A stretch of DNA of 64,000 nt from Methanobacterium aggregans (GTDB taxonomy: Archaea > Methanobacteriota > Methanobacteria > Methanobacteriales > Methanobacteriaceae), in NCBI RefSeq assembly GCF_017874455.1, contig NZ_JAGGLN010000001.1:186001-250000 (forward strand). The letters are read 5' to 3'. Below are positions 18,539 to 27,729 of this stretch, piece by piece. The position numbers and the translations under genes were made by a program. Below the pieces are notes generated by a model. It saw only the letters and a program-made list of their open reading frames with translations, searched no databases and was not told the DNA's origin. The first letter of the stretch is position 1, and every line of letters begins with the position of its first letter.

Positions 18539-19597
18539 TTAATTTTTATCACATTTCCTCCTTTTTCTTATTTTATTTTCCAAAATAAAAAATAAAGAAC
18601 CTAACATTACTAAAATAAGAATATTACCTATTAATGCCATTATTCCAAGTAGATATAAATTATAAATGTGTTGTAATCCTAATTTTCCGATAATTGGAGC
18701 CATTGAAATCCCTGCACCAAAAAATAGTATCTGTACCAAAAAAATGTGGTAAGAAGCTTTTCCAATGAACCCCATTAAACTTGAAATTTTTCCTGCACTT
18801 GATGGTAGGTATCTCAAGCCCACTAAACATATAATCAATGGGTAAAAAAAGGATAAAACAGTTTGTGGCTGCCATGCAGGTTGAAAATATGTTAAATTCC
18901 AATTAAAAACTGAAACTGTTATCATGTAAACAACACTTACAATTAGCCCGATTATTATAAACTTTCTTTTCAATATTGTCCTTAAATTGTTAATATCAAA
19001 GTTATCTGCAGCCCAAATGCCTAATGCGATTATAAAGAAATATCTTAGAATGCATGCTTTGTAGAGGTATGAATTATTTTCTAAAACTGGAATTTGGTTA
19101 GCTACCATCTCAAAAACAAAGCTTAAAACAAAGCTTAAAATTAATATCAAGTTGGGATTCTTTTTGTATAGATAGTATAATAAGGGAAACACGAAAACAA
19201 ACTGAAATGCTATAGATATGAAGTAATTACCAGGTCCTGATAATGGCAAGTAACCTAAAATATTTAAAATTCCAATATAAAGACTCTTTTGAAGTAAAAT
19301 GCCAAAAACTCCGGACAATATGAAAATGACAATAAAAGGGTAGAACAATCTCTCAAACCGACTTTTAATATAATTTTTGTTGTACATTTTATCCAAAGTC
19401 AAGTAATTGTGCCTTTTAAATGACATTGCAGCATTTAATCCCATAATGACAAAAAATATGGGTACGGCTTGATAAACAGTAAAAATTGATAATGGATTTC
19501 TAACTAAGTTCCCAGGTATTGTGTGTAAAACAATCACTGCAAGTATTGCAAGTCCCTTTAAAATATCTATTTGGAGGTAATGTTTTTTTTCATTCAA
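18539..19597 (-). CDS. Membrane acyltransferase, family 3 (OafA/NodX-like)
   Basis: This integral membrane protein of about 352 residues has ten or so hydrophobic helices. The N-terminal DILKGLAILAVIVLHTIP carries the R/K-G-x-A-x-x-x-V-x-x-x-H pattern of acyltransferase family 3, whose histidine is needed for transfer, and RFERLFYPFIV follows near residue 80. Family members O-acetylate or otherwise acylate surface sugars. The start is TTG 19597, with AGGTG a few bases upstream; reading from 19651 would add 18 residues without a clear binding site. It converges on the dehydratase gene with only 10 bases between. Decoration of the exported glycan is likely. Confidence 0.82.
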   Translation of the reverse strand: MNEKKHYLQIDILKGLAILAVIVLHTIPGNLVRNPLSIFTVYQAVPIFFVIMGLNAAMSFKRHNYLTLDKMYNKNYIKSRFERLFYPFIVIFILSGVFGILLQKSLYIGILNILGYLPLSGPGNYFISIAFQFVFVFPLLYYLYKKNPNLILILSFVLSFVFEMVANQIPVLENNSYLYKACILRYFFIIALGIWAADNFDINNLRTILKRKFIIIGLIVSVVYMITVSVFNWNLTYFQPAWQPQTVLSFFYPLIICLVGLRYLPSSAGKISSLMGFIGKASYHIFLVQILFFGAGISMAPIIGKLGLQHIYNLYLLGIMALIGNILILVMLGSLFFILENKIRKRRKCDKN

Positions 19598-19807
19598 ATT
19601 AACACCTGCTATGATTAATATTATTAATTTTTCTTCTCTGAGGAAGTTCATAAAGTTGGAAAAAATATTATAATTTGATTATTTCTATTGCAACACATCT
19701 AGACTACTATATTTATCAATTAATGTTGCATAACTTCAAAATTAGAGATTTAGGGATATGCTTATTTAATTATATTTAATAAATTCAAATGTGAAAATAT
19801 GATGAAT

Positions 19808-20290
19808 TTAAAGATGAAAATCTTTTCTCCCATCCCAGAACCTCCCAAATAGGTAAACCACCACTGCAATCAAAACAGCGATAAAGGTCACACCGTAATC
19901 TGCACTGGTTGTAAGTCCCAGCTGCCAGTAATTCCAGCTAAAAGGGAAGAGAAGGTACATGCCGCCTGTAAGGTGCATGAGGATGAGATCCAGGCAGTAG
20001 TGGGTTGCAACACCCAGTGAGAGGAAGAGAAATGCATTCTTCCGCTCAGGGAAGAGAAGTGCAATGATACCTGCCAGTGTGAGGGATCCAGTTGGGATGT
20101 GAACCGCCTCAAGGTAATCCCAGACATCCAGACCCAGAAACTTCAATCCCAGGGCCAGCTTCACCATATCTGGTATCAGAGCACCCACCATAACGATCAT
20201 GGTGTTTTCAGGGCTGAAACTTTTAAAACGGAATCTGAGAATCCTGCAGATGGTCCATGCAACTGCAAGATGTGTTACCCAGTCCGGCAT
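19808..20290 (-). CDS. Small YdjM/DUF457-like membrane protein
   Basis: This 160-residue protein has about four membrane helices. MPDWVTHLAVAW at the start, GALIPDMVKL near 35 and ATHYCLDLILMHL near 95 place Asp and His residues where the DUF457/YdjM membrane-bound metal-dependent hydrolase-like family has them (T-H, P-D, H-x-x-x-D). The reaction of this family is not known. Its ATG immediately follows the TAA of the upstream gene, with GAGGT in that gene's last codons, so the two are translationally coupled. Confidence 0.7.
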   Translation of the reverse strand: MPDWVTHLAVAWTICRILRFRFKSFSPENTMIVMVGALIPDMVKLALGLKFLGLDVWDYLEAVHIPTGSLTLAGIIALLFPERKNAFLFLSLGVATHYCLDLILMHLTGGMYLLFPFSWNYWQLGLTTSADYGVTFIAVLIAVVVYLFGRFWDGRKDFHL

Positions 20291-20779
20291 TTACCTCAAC
20301 CTCCGAAATTCCATCCTGGAAATATTAAAACGCCAGTAACGCCTGAAAAGAAGTATGAAAATTATTATAACCAGGAACGAGCGCAGAAGCATGAACTTGT
20401 AATCAAAATCTGTTATAAGAAGGATTTTAGATGCTTTAACAGTGTAATTGGGCATTAAGGTTCCAAGCACTTCACCTTCATCTCCAACTTTCACTTCATG
20501 GTTTGATACAACGTGGTAGTTCACAGCAGTGCCATGGTAGTTGTCTGAGAGGAGAAAACCATCCCCGTATATCATAGTAACCCTACCAGAAACTGAAACA
20601 GTTTCTCCAAGGGGGTAATCCTTGAGTATCATGCTGCTGTCAGGGTGTTCAAGGTGTGCCTGGTAGTTGGTGTTGTAGTAAAGGCACAGGAACATTAGTA
20701 GAATCATTAAAATTGTGAAAATAAATGCACGACTTTTTAAAATAATTTTAATGCTTCTTTTGGCGTTAAATGAACTCAT
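20291..20779 (-). CDS. Membrane-anchored protein with OB-fold-like central domain
   Basis: This 162-residue protein has one membrane helix at about 15-37 (AFIFTILMILLMFLCLYY) and another at about 128-146. Between them is a 75-residue beta-rich stretch (GETVSVSGRVTMIYGDGFLL, VKVGDEGEVLGTL) resembling an OB fold such as those near nucleic-acid or cytochrome-biogenesis proteins. With both ends in the membrane, the domain probably faces outward. I cannot name the family. It is the first gene of a two-gene unit with the DUF457-like protein. No signal for metal or nucleotide binding is visible. Confidence 0.6.
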   Translation of the reverse strand: MSSFNAKRSIKIILKSRAFIFTILMILLMFLCLYYNTNYQAHLEHPDSSMILKDYPLGETVSVSGRVTMIYGDGFLLSDNYHGTAVNYHVVSNHEVKVGDEGEVLGTLMPNYTVKASKILLITDFDYKFMLLRSFLVIIIFILLFRRYWRFNISRMEFRRLR

Positions 20780-21125
20780 TGGTAATCACGAATTCCCTTT
20801 TTGAAAGATGGTTCAATGCATCGATCTTATATTTTGCCTTGAAAAAAATGAAGATCATTAGGTTGATGTTTAAGTCTTAGATTTAATATTGACTTAATCT
20901 TATAAAAATAGATATTTTAGAATTAAAAATTATTTCAGTAAACCTTTTTAATATAAAAATTAGGATTCAAATCAAAGTATTTTTAATGAAAATGTTTTAA
21001 ATATTTCTAAAAAATAAAATAAAGATTCTAAAAAGATAAATAATGATTCAAATCGTTGTAATTTAAACTATCAATGTTATAACACTGCAATCTATAAAAC
21101 GAAAAATCATTTACAACCTTTTTAA
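20780..21125. other. AT-rich intergenic region, no gene seen
   Basis: About 345 bases of very AT-rich sequence with frequent stops on both strands. It should hold the promoter of the leftward OB-fold/DUF457 pair and the 3' end of the small TM2-like gene. Nothing more can be supported. Confidence 0.4.
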
Positions 21126-21344
21126 TTATTCTGCTGCACTGGTTAGCTGGTATGCATCGTATGCTGCGTATAACGCGAATAGGAATGATATTATACCTAT
21201 CATGGAGCTTATAGCGCCTACTAACAGACCGAGTACTATTGCAACTACAAGGAATATTAAACCTTTCTTAGTTTCACCAGCAATGATCTGACCTAATCCA
21301 GGAATTATGAAAGAAAGTATTGCTGCTATTATTGGGTTAACCAT
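21126..21344 (-). CDS. Small two-helix membrane protein (TM2/PGLGQ type)
   Basis: This 72-residue protein consists of two hydrophobic hairpins. IPGLGQIIAGETKKG at about residues 13-27 is the P-G-x-G-Q-x-x-x-G-x-x-x-x-G motif of small TM2-related membrane proteins, followed by two helices and a short polar tail. Function unknown. The start at 21344 is fixed by a perfect GGAGGTGA five bases upstream; a start at 21374 would put that binding site inside the gene. It is a single gene with its own promoter. Confidence 0.75.
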   Translation of the reverse strand: MVNPIIAAILSFIIPGLGQIIAGETKKGLIFLVVAIVLGLLVGAISSMIGIISFLFALYAAYDAYQLTSAAE

Positions 21345-21731
21345 ACGTTTCACCTCCCTCTCTTTTTGATACAAGTTATGCGTGTACTTTTATATTTAAC
21401 TAGTTCTATATGGATAAATCTTTCGGTGATGCATAAAAATGCAGTTATTTTAAAAGAAACAGTATCTATATCTATTAAATTTCATATGCATCTGAAATAT
21501 TAATTTAATATAAATTCCAGAGGATTTACTACTGTTTTGGTGTATTGAACTTGGGGATAGAATTCATTAAACTGGAAGATTCAAAATCTGCAGCAGAAAA
21601 AGCCACAAAGAAGCTTTAAAATCCTCGGATACACTCGTTTTGTCCATGATTTTCTTAACTGAGAGCTAAAACCCGGAAATCGTTATAAAAACTGCTAAAA
21701 AATTATTCAGGGGCTTTTAAACTAAAAACTA

Positions 21732-21821
21732 TTACATGGCTGATTTTTTAAGGGACACCCAGAATCTTTCCATTATAAAAAAAATTCCAACTACCAAATA
21801 TACATACTTTTTAAAAAACAT
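21732..21821 (-). CDS. Possible 29-residue membrane peptide
   Basis: An ATG-to-stop frame encodes a lysine-flanked hydrophobic helix (YVYLVVGIFFI) followed by MERFWVSLKKSAM. The composition is peptide-like, but no ribosome binding site precedes the ATG and the gene would lie in the promoter region of the rightward DUF2769 gene. Doubtful. The rest of the gap 21345-21847 holds an open frame without a start ending at 21619 (IKLEDSKSAAEKATKKL), perhaps a relic, and otherwise AT-rich sequence. Confidence 0.25.
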   Translation of the reverse strand: MFFKKYVYLVVGIFFIMERFWVSLKKSAM

Positions 21822-21847
21822 ATTATTAAACAATGGGGGATGATATT

Positions 21848-22162
21848 ATGGGTGAAGTGGAATTCAACAACGAGAATGTGATGAAATGCATGTGCTCGGG
21901 ATGTCCTGTACAGGGTACAAGTGAATGTGTTAAGGGGAAACTGCAGAAGATGCAGGAGATAATGTCGGAAGACATAGATATTGCAACTGTCATTGGACCT
22001 GAAGATGTTCCTGGGCTTTACTGTGCAAGCAGTGAGGCAAGCTGCACGGATCTCTACTACCATGAAGAGTGCAAGTGTGCAGAATGTCCAGTGTTCAAGG
22101 AAAACGATCTCATGAGTGGTAAACCCGCAGGATACTACTGCAGGGATGGAAAGGCACTTTAA
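21848..22162 (+). CDS. DUF2769-like cysteine-rich protein
   Basis: This 104-residue acidic protein has ten cysteines in two groups: CMCSGCPVQGTSEC near residues 13-26, and CASS..SC, CKCAECPVF and CRDG from about 59 to the end. The twin C-x-C-x2-C-P-V blocks suggest an internal duplication and binding of zinc or an iron-sulfur cluster. The pattern matches the DUF2769 family of methanogens and other anaerobes, whose function is unknown. ATG 21848 lies downstream of GGGATGAT (21835-21844 region); the upstream ATG at 21833 overlaps that site. A T-rich stretch follows the stop. Confidence 0.75.
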   Translation: MGEVEFNNENVMKCMCSGCPVQGTSECVKGKLQKMQEIMSEDIDIATVIGPEDVPGLYCASSEASCTDLYYHEECKCAECPVFKENDLMSGKPAGYYCRDGKAL

Positions 22163-22482
22163 AACCTTATTTTTTTTATTTTTTTTAAAGAAGAAAAACT
22201 TTTTGATATTCCATATCAACCCGGGGGGGCTTAATTTTAACTTTAAAATCCCAAATGTTTCTAATTTGACCTTAAACCCTATTTTTAAATCCAAATTACG
22301 TTGTATCCCCTAATAAAAACGATTCTGAGTAACTCTTACAAAAGAGTAACTCTTACAAAAAGGTTGAGCATCTTAATTAATGATAATAAACAAAGTATAT
22401 GTAGAAATTAAAAGGCGTCGTATGAATTATCAGATTTAGTATAATATTTTAATGTGTTGTCTTAAAAACTGGGGTCTTTAAA
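22163..22482. other. Intergenic region with a 17-bp tandem repeat
   Basis: The region begins with a T-rich terminator-like run (22169-22190). It contains a G7 tract near 22223 and a perfect tandem duplication of GAGTAACTCTTACAAAA (22327-22343 and 22344-22360), each copy holding the palindrome GAGTAACTC. It may be an operator for the following gene. No coding frame seen. Confidence 0.5.
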
Positions 22483-22911
22483 ATGATCGGCAAAAAAGAA
22501 CTTGTGGATATGATAGAAAACTCAGAATTAGAGAGGGTACCTGGATATAAGGATCTTTGGGAGAAACATATTTATTTAGACGATAATAATCTGTTGATCG
22601 TTGGCTATGAAGAGGAAGAGGCAACTGATAAACAAGATCCTAAAGAAGAAACTATTAAAAACTATTACTGGTATTGGGAGCTTAGAGATTCACAAACATG
22701 GGATGTTATATTTGAAGATCATGATAAAAAGTTTAGTTTTTGCGAATCTGAAATGGGAACCTACAGCGACCAAGATCGTATAGAAGACGTAGTTGGCGAT
22801 ATTGATGAGGCAGAAGTATGTGCCTGGAGTGAAAAAGACTTGATTGAAGATATTTCTGAAGATATCGCAGATAAAGTACTTGAATGGTTAAAAACTTTAA
22901 AAGAAAAGTAA
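22483..22911 (+). CDS. Hypothetical acidic protein, 142 aa
   Basis: A strongly acidic soluble protein that I do not recognise. The first 50 residues hold ELVDMIENSELERVPGYKDLW. A central aromatic stretch (KNYYWYWELRDSQTWDVIF) looks like beta strands, and the last 60 residues are helical and rich in Asp and Glu with two cysteines. There are no membrane segments, signal peptide or metal motif. It reads cleanly from ATG to stop with coding-like composition and a tandem repeat about 120 bases upstream. It could be a small stress or immunity-type protein, but nothing supports a specific role. Confidence 0.6.
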   Translation: MIGKKELVDMIENSELERVPGYKDLWEKHIYLDDNNLLIVGYEEEEATDKQDPKEETIKNYYWYWELRDSQTWDVIFEDHDKKFSFCESEMGTYSDQDRIEDVVGDIDEAEVCAWSEKDLIEDISEDIADKVLEWLKTLKEK

Positions 22912-23113
22912 ATCTGATTTTCACGGTTAAACTGACCTCCATGATACTTTAACACATTCAACATCAAATTTTCAGGTTTTAAGGGAATCCGTTATGATCC
23001 TTTGTCTAAAATCTCTTTTCTAGGTTCAAATAACCAAATCCCAAGAGTAGAACCCATATGGTGGTATGAAATTTATTCTAAACTTCATTCACCACCAATG
23101 TAATATGATGTGC

Positions 23114-23224
23114 TTAAAATATAATAATTCCTGCAATGTTACCGATAATTAAAAGGGTATCCCCAACAATACATATACGTGTTGATGGTTTTTTTGGAGC
23201 AGACATTTTTTTCTGTTTTATCAT
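23114..23224 (-). CDS. Possible 36-residue membrane peptide
   Basis: On the minus strand ATG 23222-23224 opens MIKQKKMSAPKKPSTRI, a basic head, followed by a hydrophobic helix (CIVGDTLLIIGNIAGIIIF) and a stop. A positively charged N-terminus with one membrane helix is typical of small archaeal membrane proteins. The ribosome binding site is weak, so this is a candidate only. The surrounding gap 22912-23310 shows no other coding frame. Confidence 0.4.
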   Translation of the reverse strand: MIKQKKMSAPKKPSTRICIVGDTLLIIGNIAGIIIF

Positions 23225-23310
23225 GAGATCTTAATTGACATATTTGATCAATTATTACCTATTGATCAATTATTAAAATTGTAATTATAAAAAAAATATG
23301 AGGTGTTTGA

Positions 23311-23724
23311 ATGGTTAATTATTGGCTTTGGGTATCTAAAGATGGTGGTATGGATGATAATGATGAAGTTGGTTCCAGTCAGAGATGGAATGGTTGTGAT
23401 CACGATACAGAAATCGGAGATTATGCACTGATCTACAGGATATCACCCTACAAACATATTAAATATTTAGTAGAAATTACTAAAGACTCCTTTCTGAACA
23501 CCAGTAAATTACCCGATGAAGAATATTACTGTGAATTCAAAATAGTATCTAATTTTGAAAATGAACTTGAATTAAAGGATATGAAAGAAGAAGAAGAATT
23601 AGCTGATTGGTATCCTCTAAAAAACAAATTCCATAAAAAGATGTTCCCAGTGGCTGAAGATTACTGGAAAATCTTAGAGGGAATGATCAAATCTAAAAAT
23701 CAGCCACCAAAAGATGTTTCTTAA
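23311..23724 (+). CDS. EVE-domain (PUA-like) protein
   Basis: This 137-residue protein matches the EVE fold: VNYWLWVSKDG at the start, DTEIGDYALIYRISPYKHIKYLVEI near 32-55 (the G-D-x-x-x-x-Y core strand followed by I-x-x-x-x-x-I/V-x-x-I), then a strand CEFKIVSNF and a C-terminal helix with KKMFPVAEDYWKIL. EVE domains bind modified bases in DNA or RNA (YTH and PUA relatives), and small stand-alone forms occur near restriction and defence genes, though no such gene is adjacent here. The start ATG is preceded by GAGGTG at good spacing. Converges on the RNase III gene. Confidence 0.75.
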   Translation: MVNYWLWVSKDGGMDDNDEVGSSQRWNGCDHDTEIGDYALIYRISPYKHIKYLVEITKDSFLNTSKLPDEEYYCEFKIVSNFENELELKDMKEEEELADWYPLKNKFHKKMFPVAEDYWKILEGMIKSKNQPPKDVS

Positions 23725-23813
23725 ATTAACATCCCTTTTTTTGCCATATTTTGGATAGAATAGAAGTTTAAATCCCTTAAAACTGCAGATACATCTTCTA
23801 GGTTCTTTAAAAT

Positions 23814-24476
23814 TCAAAGCTTGCGAAGTGCATTTTTGGCAGCATTTTGTTCTGCTTCTTTTTTACTCCCACCAGAACCTTTTCCGTAATTTTTACCGTT
23901 GATCATCACTACCATGGTGAAGGTTTTATTATGGGGTTCTCCTTCTTCCTGGATCAGCTCATAGTTTATATCAGCAGCGTCATGATCACATAACTGTTTC
24001 AACTCAGATTTATAATCATGAAAAAAAACATCCCCATTCTTTATATGTGGGAGCACTGTTTTTGAGAGAAATTCTTTCACAGTGTCCAGGCCATGATCAA
24101 GGTATAAAGCCCCAACAAAGGATTCAAACACATCACTTGTAACTGAATCAATTTCTCGTCTTGCTAATTTTTGACCAGTACCTATTTTTACATACTGATC
24201 CAGTCCTAATTCCATGGAATAACTATGGAGTGCTTTTTTACACACGTAATTGGAACGTGTACGGGTTAATTCTCCTTCAGTTAAATTAGGGCCCATGTTG
24301 TAGAGAAATTCAGACACCACCAGATCCAGTACTGAATCACCTAAAAATTCTAATCTTTCATAACATTCACTGAGGCCATTTTCATTTGAATAGGACTCAT
24401 GAAGAAAGGCCAGATCATAGAGATGATTATCAACGGGTTTAATTGAAAATTTTTTCAGTAGCTGCATAGGTTTCAA
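23814..24476 (-). CDS. rnc: Ribonuclease III
   Basis: This 220-residue double-strand-specific RNase has the bacterial layout. The RIIID domain (1 to about 148) has ERLEFLGDS at 40-48 with catalytic Glu43 and Asp47, and DVFESFVGALYLD at 115-127 with Asp115 and Glu118. A dsRNA-binding domain (about 155-220) ends GSGGSKKEAEQNAAKNAL, its C-terminal RNA-contacting helix. All four metal ligands are present, so it should be active. Most archaea lack RNase III and process rRNA by other nucleases; this copy probably came from bacteria, although a few methanogens are known to have it. It is a single leftward gene. Targets unknown; structured mRNAs, rRNA precursors or invader RNA are possible. Confidence 0.92.
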   Translation of the reverse strand: MKPMQLLKKFSIKPVDNHLYDLAFLHESYSNENGLSECYERLEFLGDSVLDLVVSEFLYNMGPNLTEGELTRTRSNYVCKKALHSYSMELGLDQYVKIGTGQKLARREIDSVTSDVFESFVGALYLDHGLDTVKEFLSKTVLPHIKNGDVFFHDYKSELKQLCDHDAADINYELIQEEGEPHNKTFTMVVMINGKNYGKGSGGSKKEAEQNAAKNALRKL

Positions 24477-24671
24477 TATGTACCCTGGATAATTTACAGT
24501 TTATTAAAACTTGATCCTCAGATCTCATCTTAGGATAATTTATAATAACTGCATTAAAGAAATATTACTGGAATTGTTGAAGTGGTTTTTTCAATTCGTT
24601 GTTATAGGTAAAAAAACTCATAAACTTAAATGGAATTTGAAATTTCTGCATGGAAAGGGGGAATAGTTCGT

Positions 24672-25391
24672 ATGGTTTCCATTTCTGATCTGGAGAAAAT
24701 GAGGGATAAGAGGGATATTCCAAACCTTATAAAAGTATTGGATGTAACCGAAGACAAAAAGGCTCGAGAAAAGGCTGCTTACATCCTGGGTGATATAAGG
24801 GCTGAAGAAGCTGTGAAACCTCTGATCTCAGTATTAAAGGATGATCACTGGCCTATTCGTAAGGCCGCTACTCTGTCTCTAGGCAGAATTGGGGATAAAA
24901 GGGCAGTTGAACCTTTAATCAAGGTTTTAGGGGATGATTACTGGCACGTTCGTGAGACAGCTGTCCTGGCTTTAGGTGCCATTGGAGACAAACGGGCTGT
25001 GGAACCCATTATAATGGCCTTAAAAGACGGCTCTTTAAACGTTAAATGTGAGGTGGTGGATGCTCTTGGAGTTTTAGGTGACAAAAGGGCTTTGGAGCCG
25101 TTAATGGATATTTTAAAGGAAGAGGATTACATCTTACGGGCCTGCACTGTAACTTCACTGGGTAAAATAGGTGATAACCTGGCTGTCAAGGTTCTTTTAA
25201 ATTCTTTGGAAGATGAAAACTTCTTCGTCCGGGTAAACGCTGCCAATGTCCTGGCAACCATAGGTGATGAAACTGCACTTCCAACCCTTCAGGAGGCCTT
25301 AGATAATTCAAAGGGAGAATCCCATGAATTTGAAAGAGCTCTTAAGGAAGCCATGAATAAGATCAGTGCAAGAAAAAAGAAGAAAGCTTAA
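24672..25391 (+). CDS. HEAT-repeat (PBS lyase-like) protein
   Basis: This protein of about 239 residues is almost wholly built of six or seven HEAT-like repeats of 31-32 residues with the recurring pattern IGDKRAVEPLI-x-x-L-x-D, in which alternate helices read VRETAVLALGAIGD. This is the PBS-lyase HEAT family common in methanogens; the repeats form a curved scaffold for protein binding. No catalytic motif is seen. I prefer ATG 24672 (MVSISDL, preceded by a G-rich stretch); an in-frame ATG at 24630 has no binding site. The tail is basic (ARKKKKA). Confidence 0.85.
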   Translation: MVSISDLEKMRDKRDIPNLIKVLDVTEDKKAREKAAYILGDIRAEEAVKPLISVLKDDHWPIRKAATLSLGRIGDKRAVEPLIKVLGDDYWHVRETAVLALGAIGDKRAVEPIIMALKDGSLNVKCEVVDALGVLGDKRALEPLMDILKEEDYILRACTVTSLGKIGDNLAVKVLLNSLEDENFFVRVNAANVLATIGDETALPTLQEALDNSKGESHEFERALKEAMNKISARKKKKA

Positions 25392-25515
25392 AAATATTTT
25401 TTTTTATTATAAATTCTCTAGAAACCTATTTTTTCATGAACCCTTGAAATTTGGGTATAAATTGGGAAAACTGTATTATAACGAGAAGTTTCATAATTGA
25501 TCCCAGGGATTTATT

Positions 25516-27029
25516 ATGAACACGAAAAAAATGGCAATTTGTTCTGTGATCATGGTACTGGGGATCCTTGGATCCTATTCTCTTATTGATAATGCAATGA
25601 CAGAGACCAATGCTGCCACCAATAATCAAAACCAAACTTCAAGTAATACAGTTTCAGCTGCAACGAGTACAGAAACCACAACTGTTAACGGTGGAACAGT
25701 GCCGGAAAAACCCGGTGGAAGCAACTCATCTGGATCAGCACCTCCTGGTGGTTCACAAGCACCTGGAGGTGCATCCCAGGACAGCAGTGCAAATGTTGTG
25801 ACTGCAGGTGCCTACGTTGTGGATGGTACAAAAACTGCTGATTCATTTAATCATGCAGTGGGAGAATTCCTGGCAATGTTTGGAATGGGCTGGTACGATA
25901 TAAGCGAAACAGGGAAAACCTACACCAGCACAGTAAGCGACCAATCAGCCATTGTTGTAAATGGAAGTGGATCACTCAGCATAGATGGGGCAACAGTTAC
26001 CAAGAATGCAGGTACAGCATCCAGTGAAGAAAACAGTAATTTCTACGGAGTAAACGCAGCGCTACTTGCAAAAAACGGTAGCAAACTAAAGGTAACCAAC
26101 ACCAAGATAACAACTGGTGTGGATGGAGCTAACGCAATCTTTGCAACTGGAAACAACTCCAAAATAGTAACCACGGCAAACTCCTCAAGGGGATTGGATG
26201 CAACCTACGGTGGAACCATAATAGTAAACAACATCAAAATAACAACCAGCGGAGCCCACTGCGCAGCACTAGCAACGGATCGTGGAGAAGGAACAGTAAC
26301 TGTAACTGATGGAGTGTTGAAAACCCGGGGAGAAGGATCACCTGGAATCTACTCAACAGGAACCATAACAGGAACCGACTTAACATCCACGGCTACAGGA
26401 AGTGAAGCAGCGGTGATCGAAGGTAAAAACAGCGTAACCCTTACCAACTCAGATATAACAGGATACAAAAAGTACGGTGTGATGATCTACCAGAGCACAT
26501 CTGGAGATGCAGCAGAGGGAGAGGGAACCTTTAACATGACTGGTGGATCGATAACTGCCAAAACAGACCCCTATTTTACTCAACCAACACCATAGCAACC
26601 ATTAACCTAGAAAATGTGAAACTAACAGGAAACAGCACACTCCTGAAAGCAGGTGCAGACAGCTGGGGAACCAGTGGTTCAAACGGAGCAAATGTAACAT
26701 TGAACGCTAAAAAGCAGGTATTAAGCGGTTCAGTTGAAGCAGACAGCATCAGCTCCTTAACCTTAAATATCCTAGACGGCAGTAAACTCACAGCCACCAT
26801 CAACGCTAACAACACAGCACAATCAGTTGTACTGAATCTATCCTCAGATTCAACATGGACTGTAACTGGAAACTCCTACCTAACAGGACTAACAGATGCA
26901 GACAGCAGCCTCTCCAACATAGACGACAATGGATACACTGTATACTACGACAAATCAAACTCAAAAAACAGCTGGCTCAATGGAAAAACAGTAACACTGA
27001 AAGACGGTGGAAAACTCACACCAATTTGA
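25516..27029 (+). pseudogene. Secreted surface protein, split by a frameshift
   Basis: A signal peptide (MNTKKMAICSVIMVLGILGS) leads a Thr/Ser/Asn/Gly-rich protein with a low-complexity Gly-Pro linker near residue 75-95. A parallel beta-helix-like body follows (repeated SKLKVTNTKITT, GTVTVTDGVLKT, NSVTLTNSDITG). The first frame ends with a stop at 26593-26595, but the protein carries on in the next frame to 27029 (TIATINLENVKLTGNS then SGSVEADSISSLTLNI and a C-terminal LNGKTVTLKDGGKL). The change of frame falls at the CCCC run around 26567-26571; one extra base there restores a single frame of about 504 residues. It is either a real pseudogene, a phase-variable or slipped gene, or a sequencing error. 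The family resembles cell-surface repeat proteins of unknown ligand. Confidence 0.75.
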
Positions 27030-27729
27030 TCTTGTTAAGGGATAAACATGTTTTTTCCCTTAAATATTTCTTTTTTAATGTTTCATCAAATTACAAAAAA
27101 AATTCACGCATATGATGTGTTCTTGGATAAATTGAAAATCTGTAAAATAATATTTAATTTATATACATTCTTAATCATGTTATTTGTCTTCAGTGAAATT
27201 AAACTTTTTTCTAAAATTTAGTTAAAATACTCTAAATGGATCAGTAGGGCTATATCTACCGATCAATTTACTCCAATTTCTCTTAGATTTATTTTATATG
27301 ATTTTTTTGAATTTAATTAATAAAATATGGGTTGAAATCTTCATTTTGTTATATCATGATTTCGTAACCTGTGGGCTATTGTTCATGCTACTTTGTTATA
27401 GGCTGGTTTGGTAACCGTGGGATAAGTAAAAGTTCACTTCTTCGTTATATCATGGTTTAACGAAATTAAATTTCATATAAATTTCGCGAAAAAATGAATA
27501 TTGAAACTTATTATAGTCCCATACATGTTAAAAATCACCATATTTTTTAAATAAGTTTAATAATAACTTTTATTTGAATTTAGAACTTAATTAATCTTTG
27601 AACTATTGTTTTTTGCAAACCTTCTAAATATTGGTAATACTATGGATTTTTTAAGGTGTTATCAGATTTTGATAAAACAAAGAAGTGGGACAATATTTGT
27701 TGCCCGGGGCTTAATAAGGAGGAATGTTT
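27030..27729. other. 700-base AT-rich intergenic region with short repeats
   Basis: No credible gene. GTTATATCATG occurs at 27348-27358 and 27444-27454, and the similar GTAACCTGTGGG (27364-27375) and GTAACCGTGGG (from about 27411) lie between them, giving an imperfect nested repeat. CGAAATT (27461-27467) and AATTTCG (27480-27486) form an inverted repeat. The meaning is unclear: a worn mobile-element end or regulatory repeats. Confidence 0.4.

Noticed and set aside
21510..21619. Start-less frame ending IKLEDSKSAAEKATKKL
   Set aside because: Protein-like, but only about 36 codons with no start or partner sequence; too short to call a relic with confidence.
22327..22360. CRISPR-like repeat
   Set aside because: Only two directly adjacent 17-bp copies, no spacers and no cas genes in the window.
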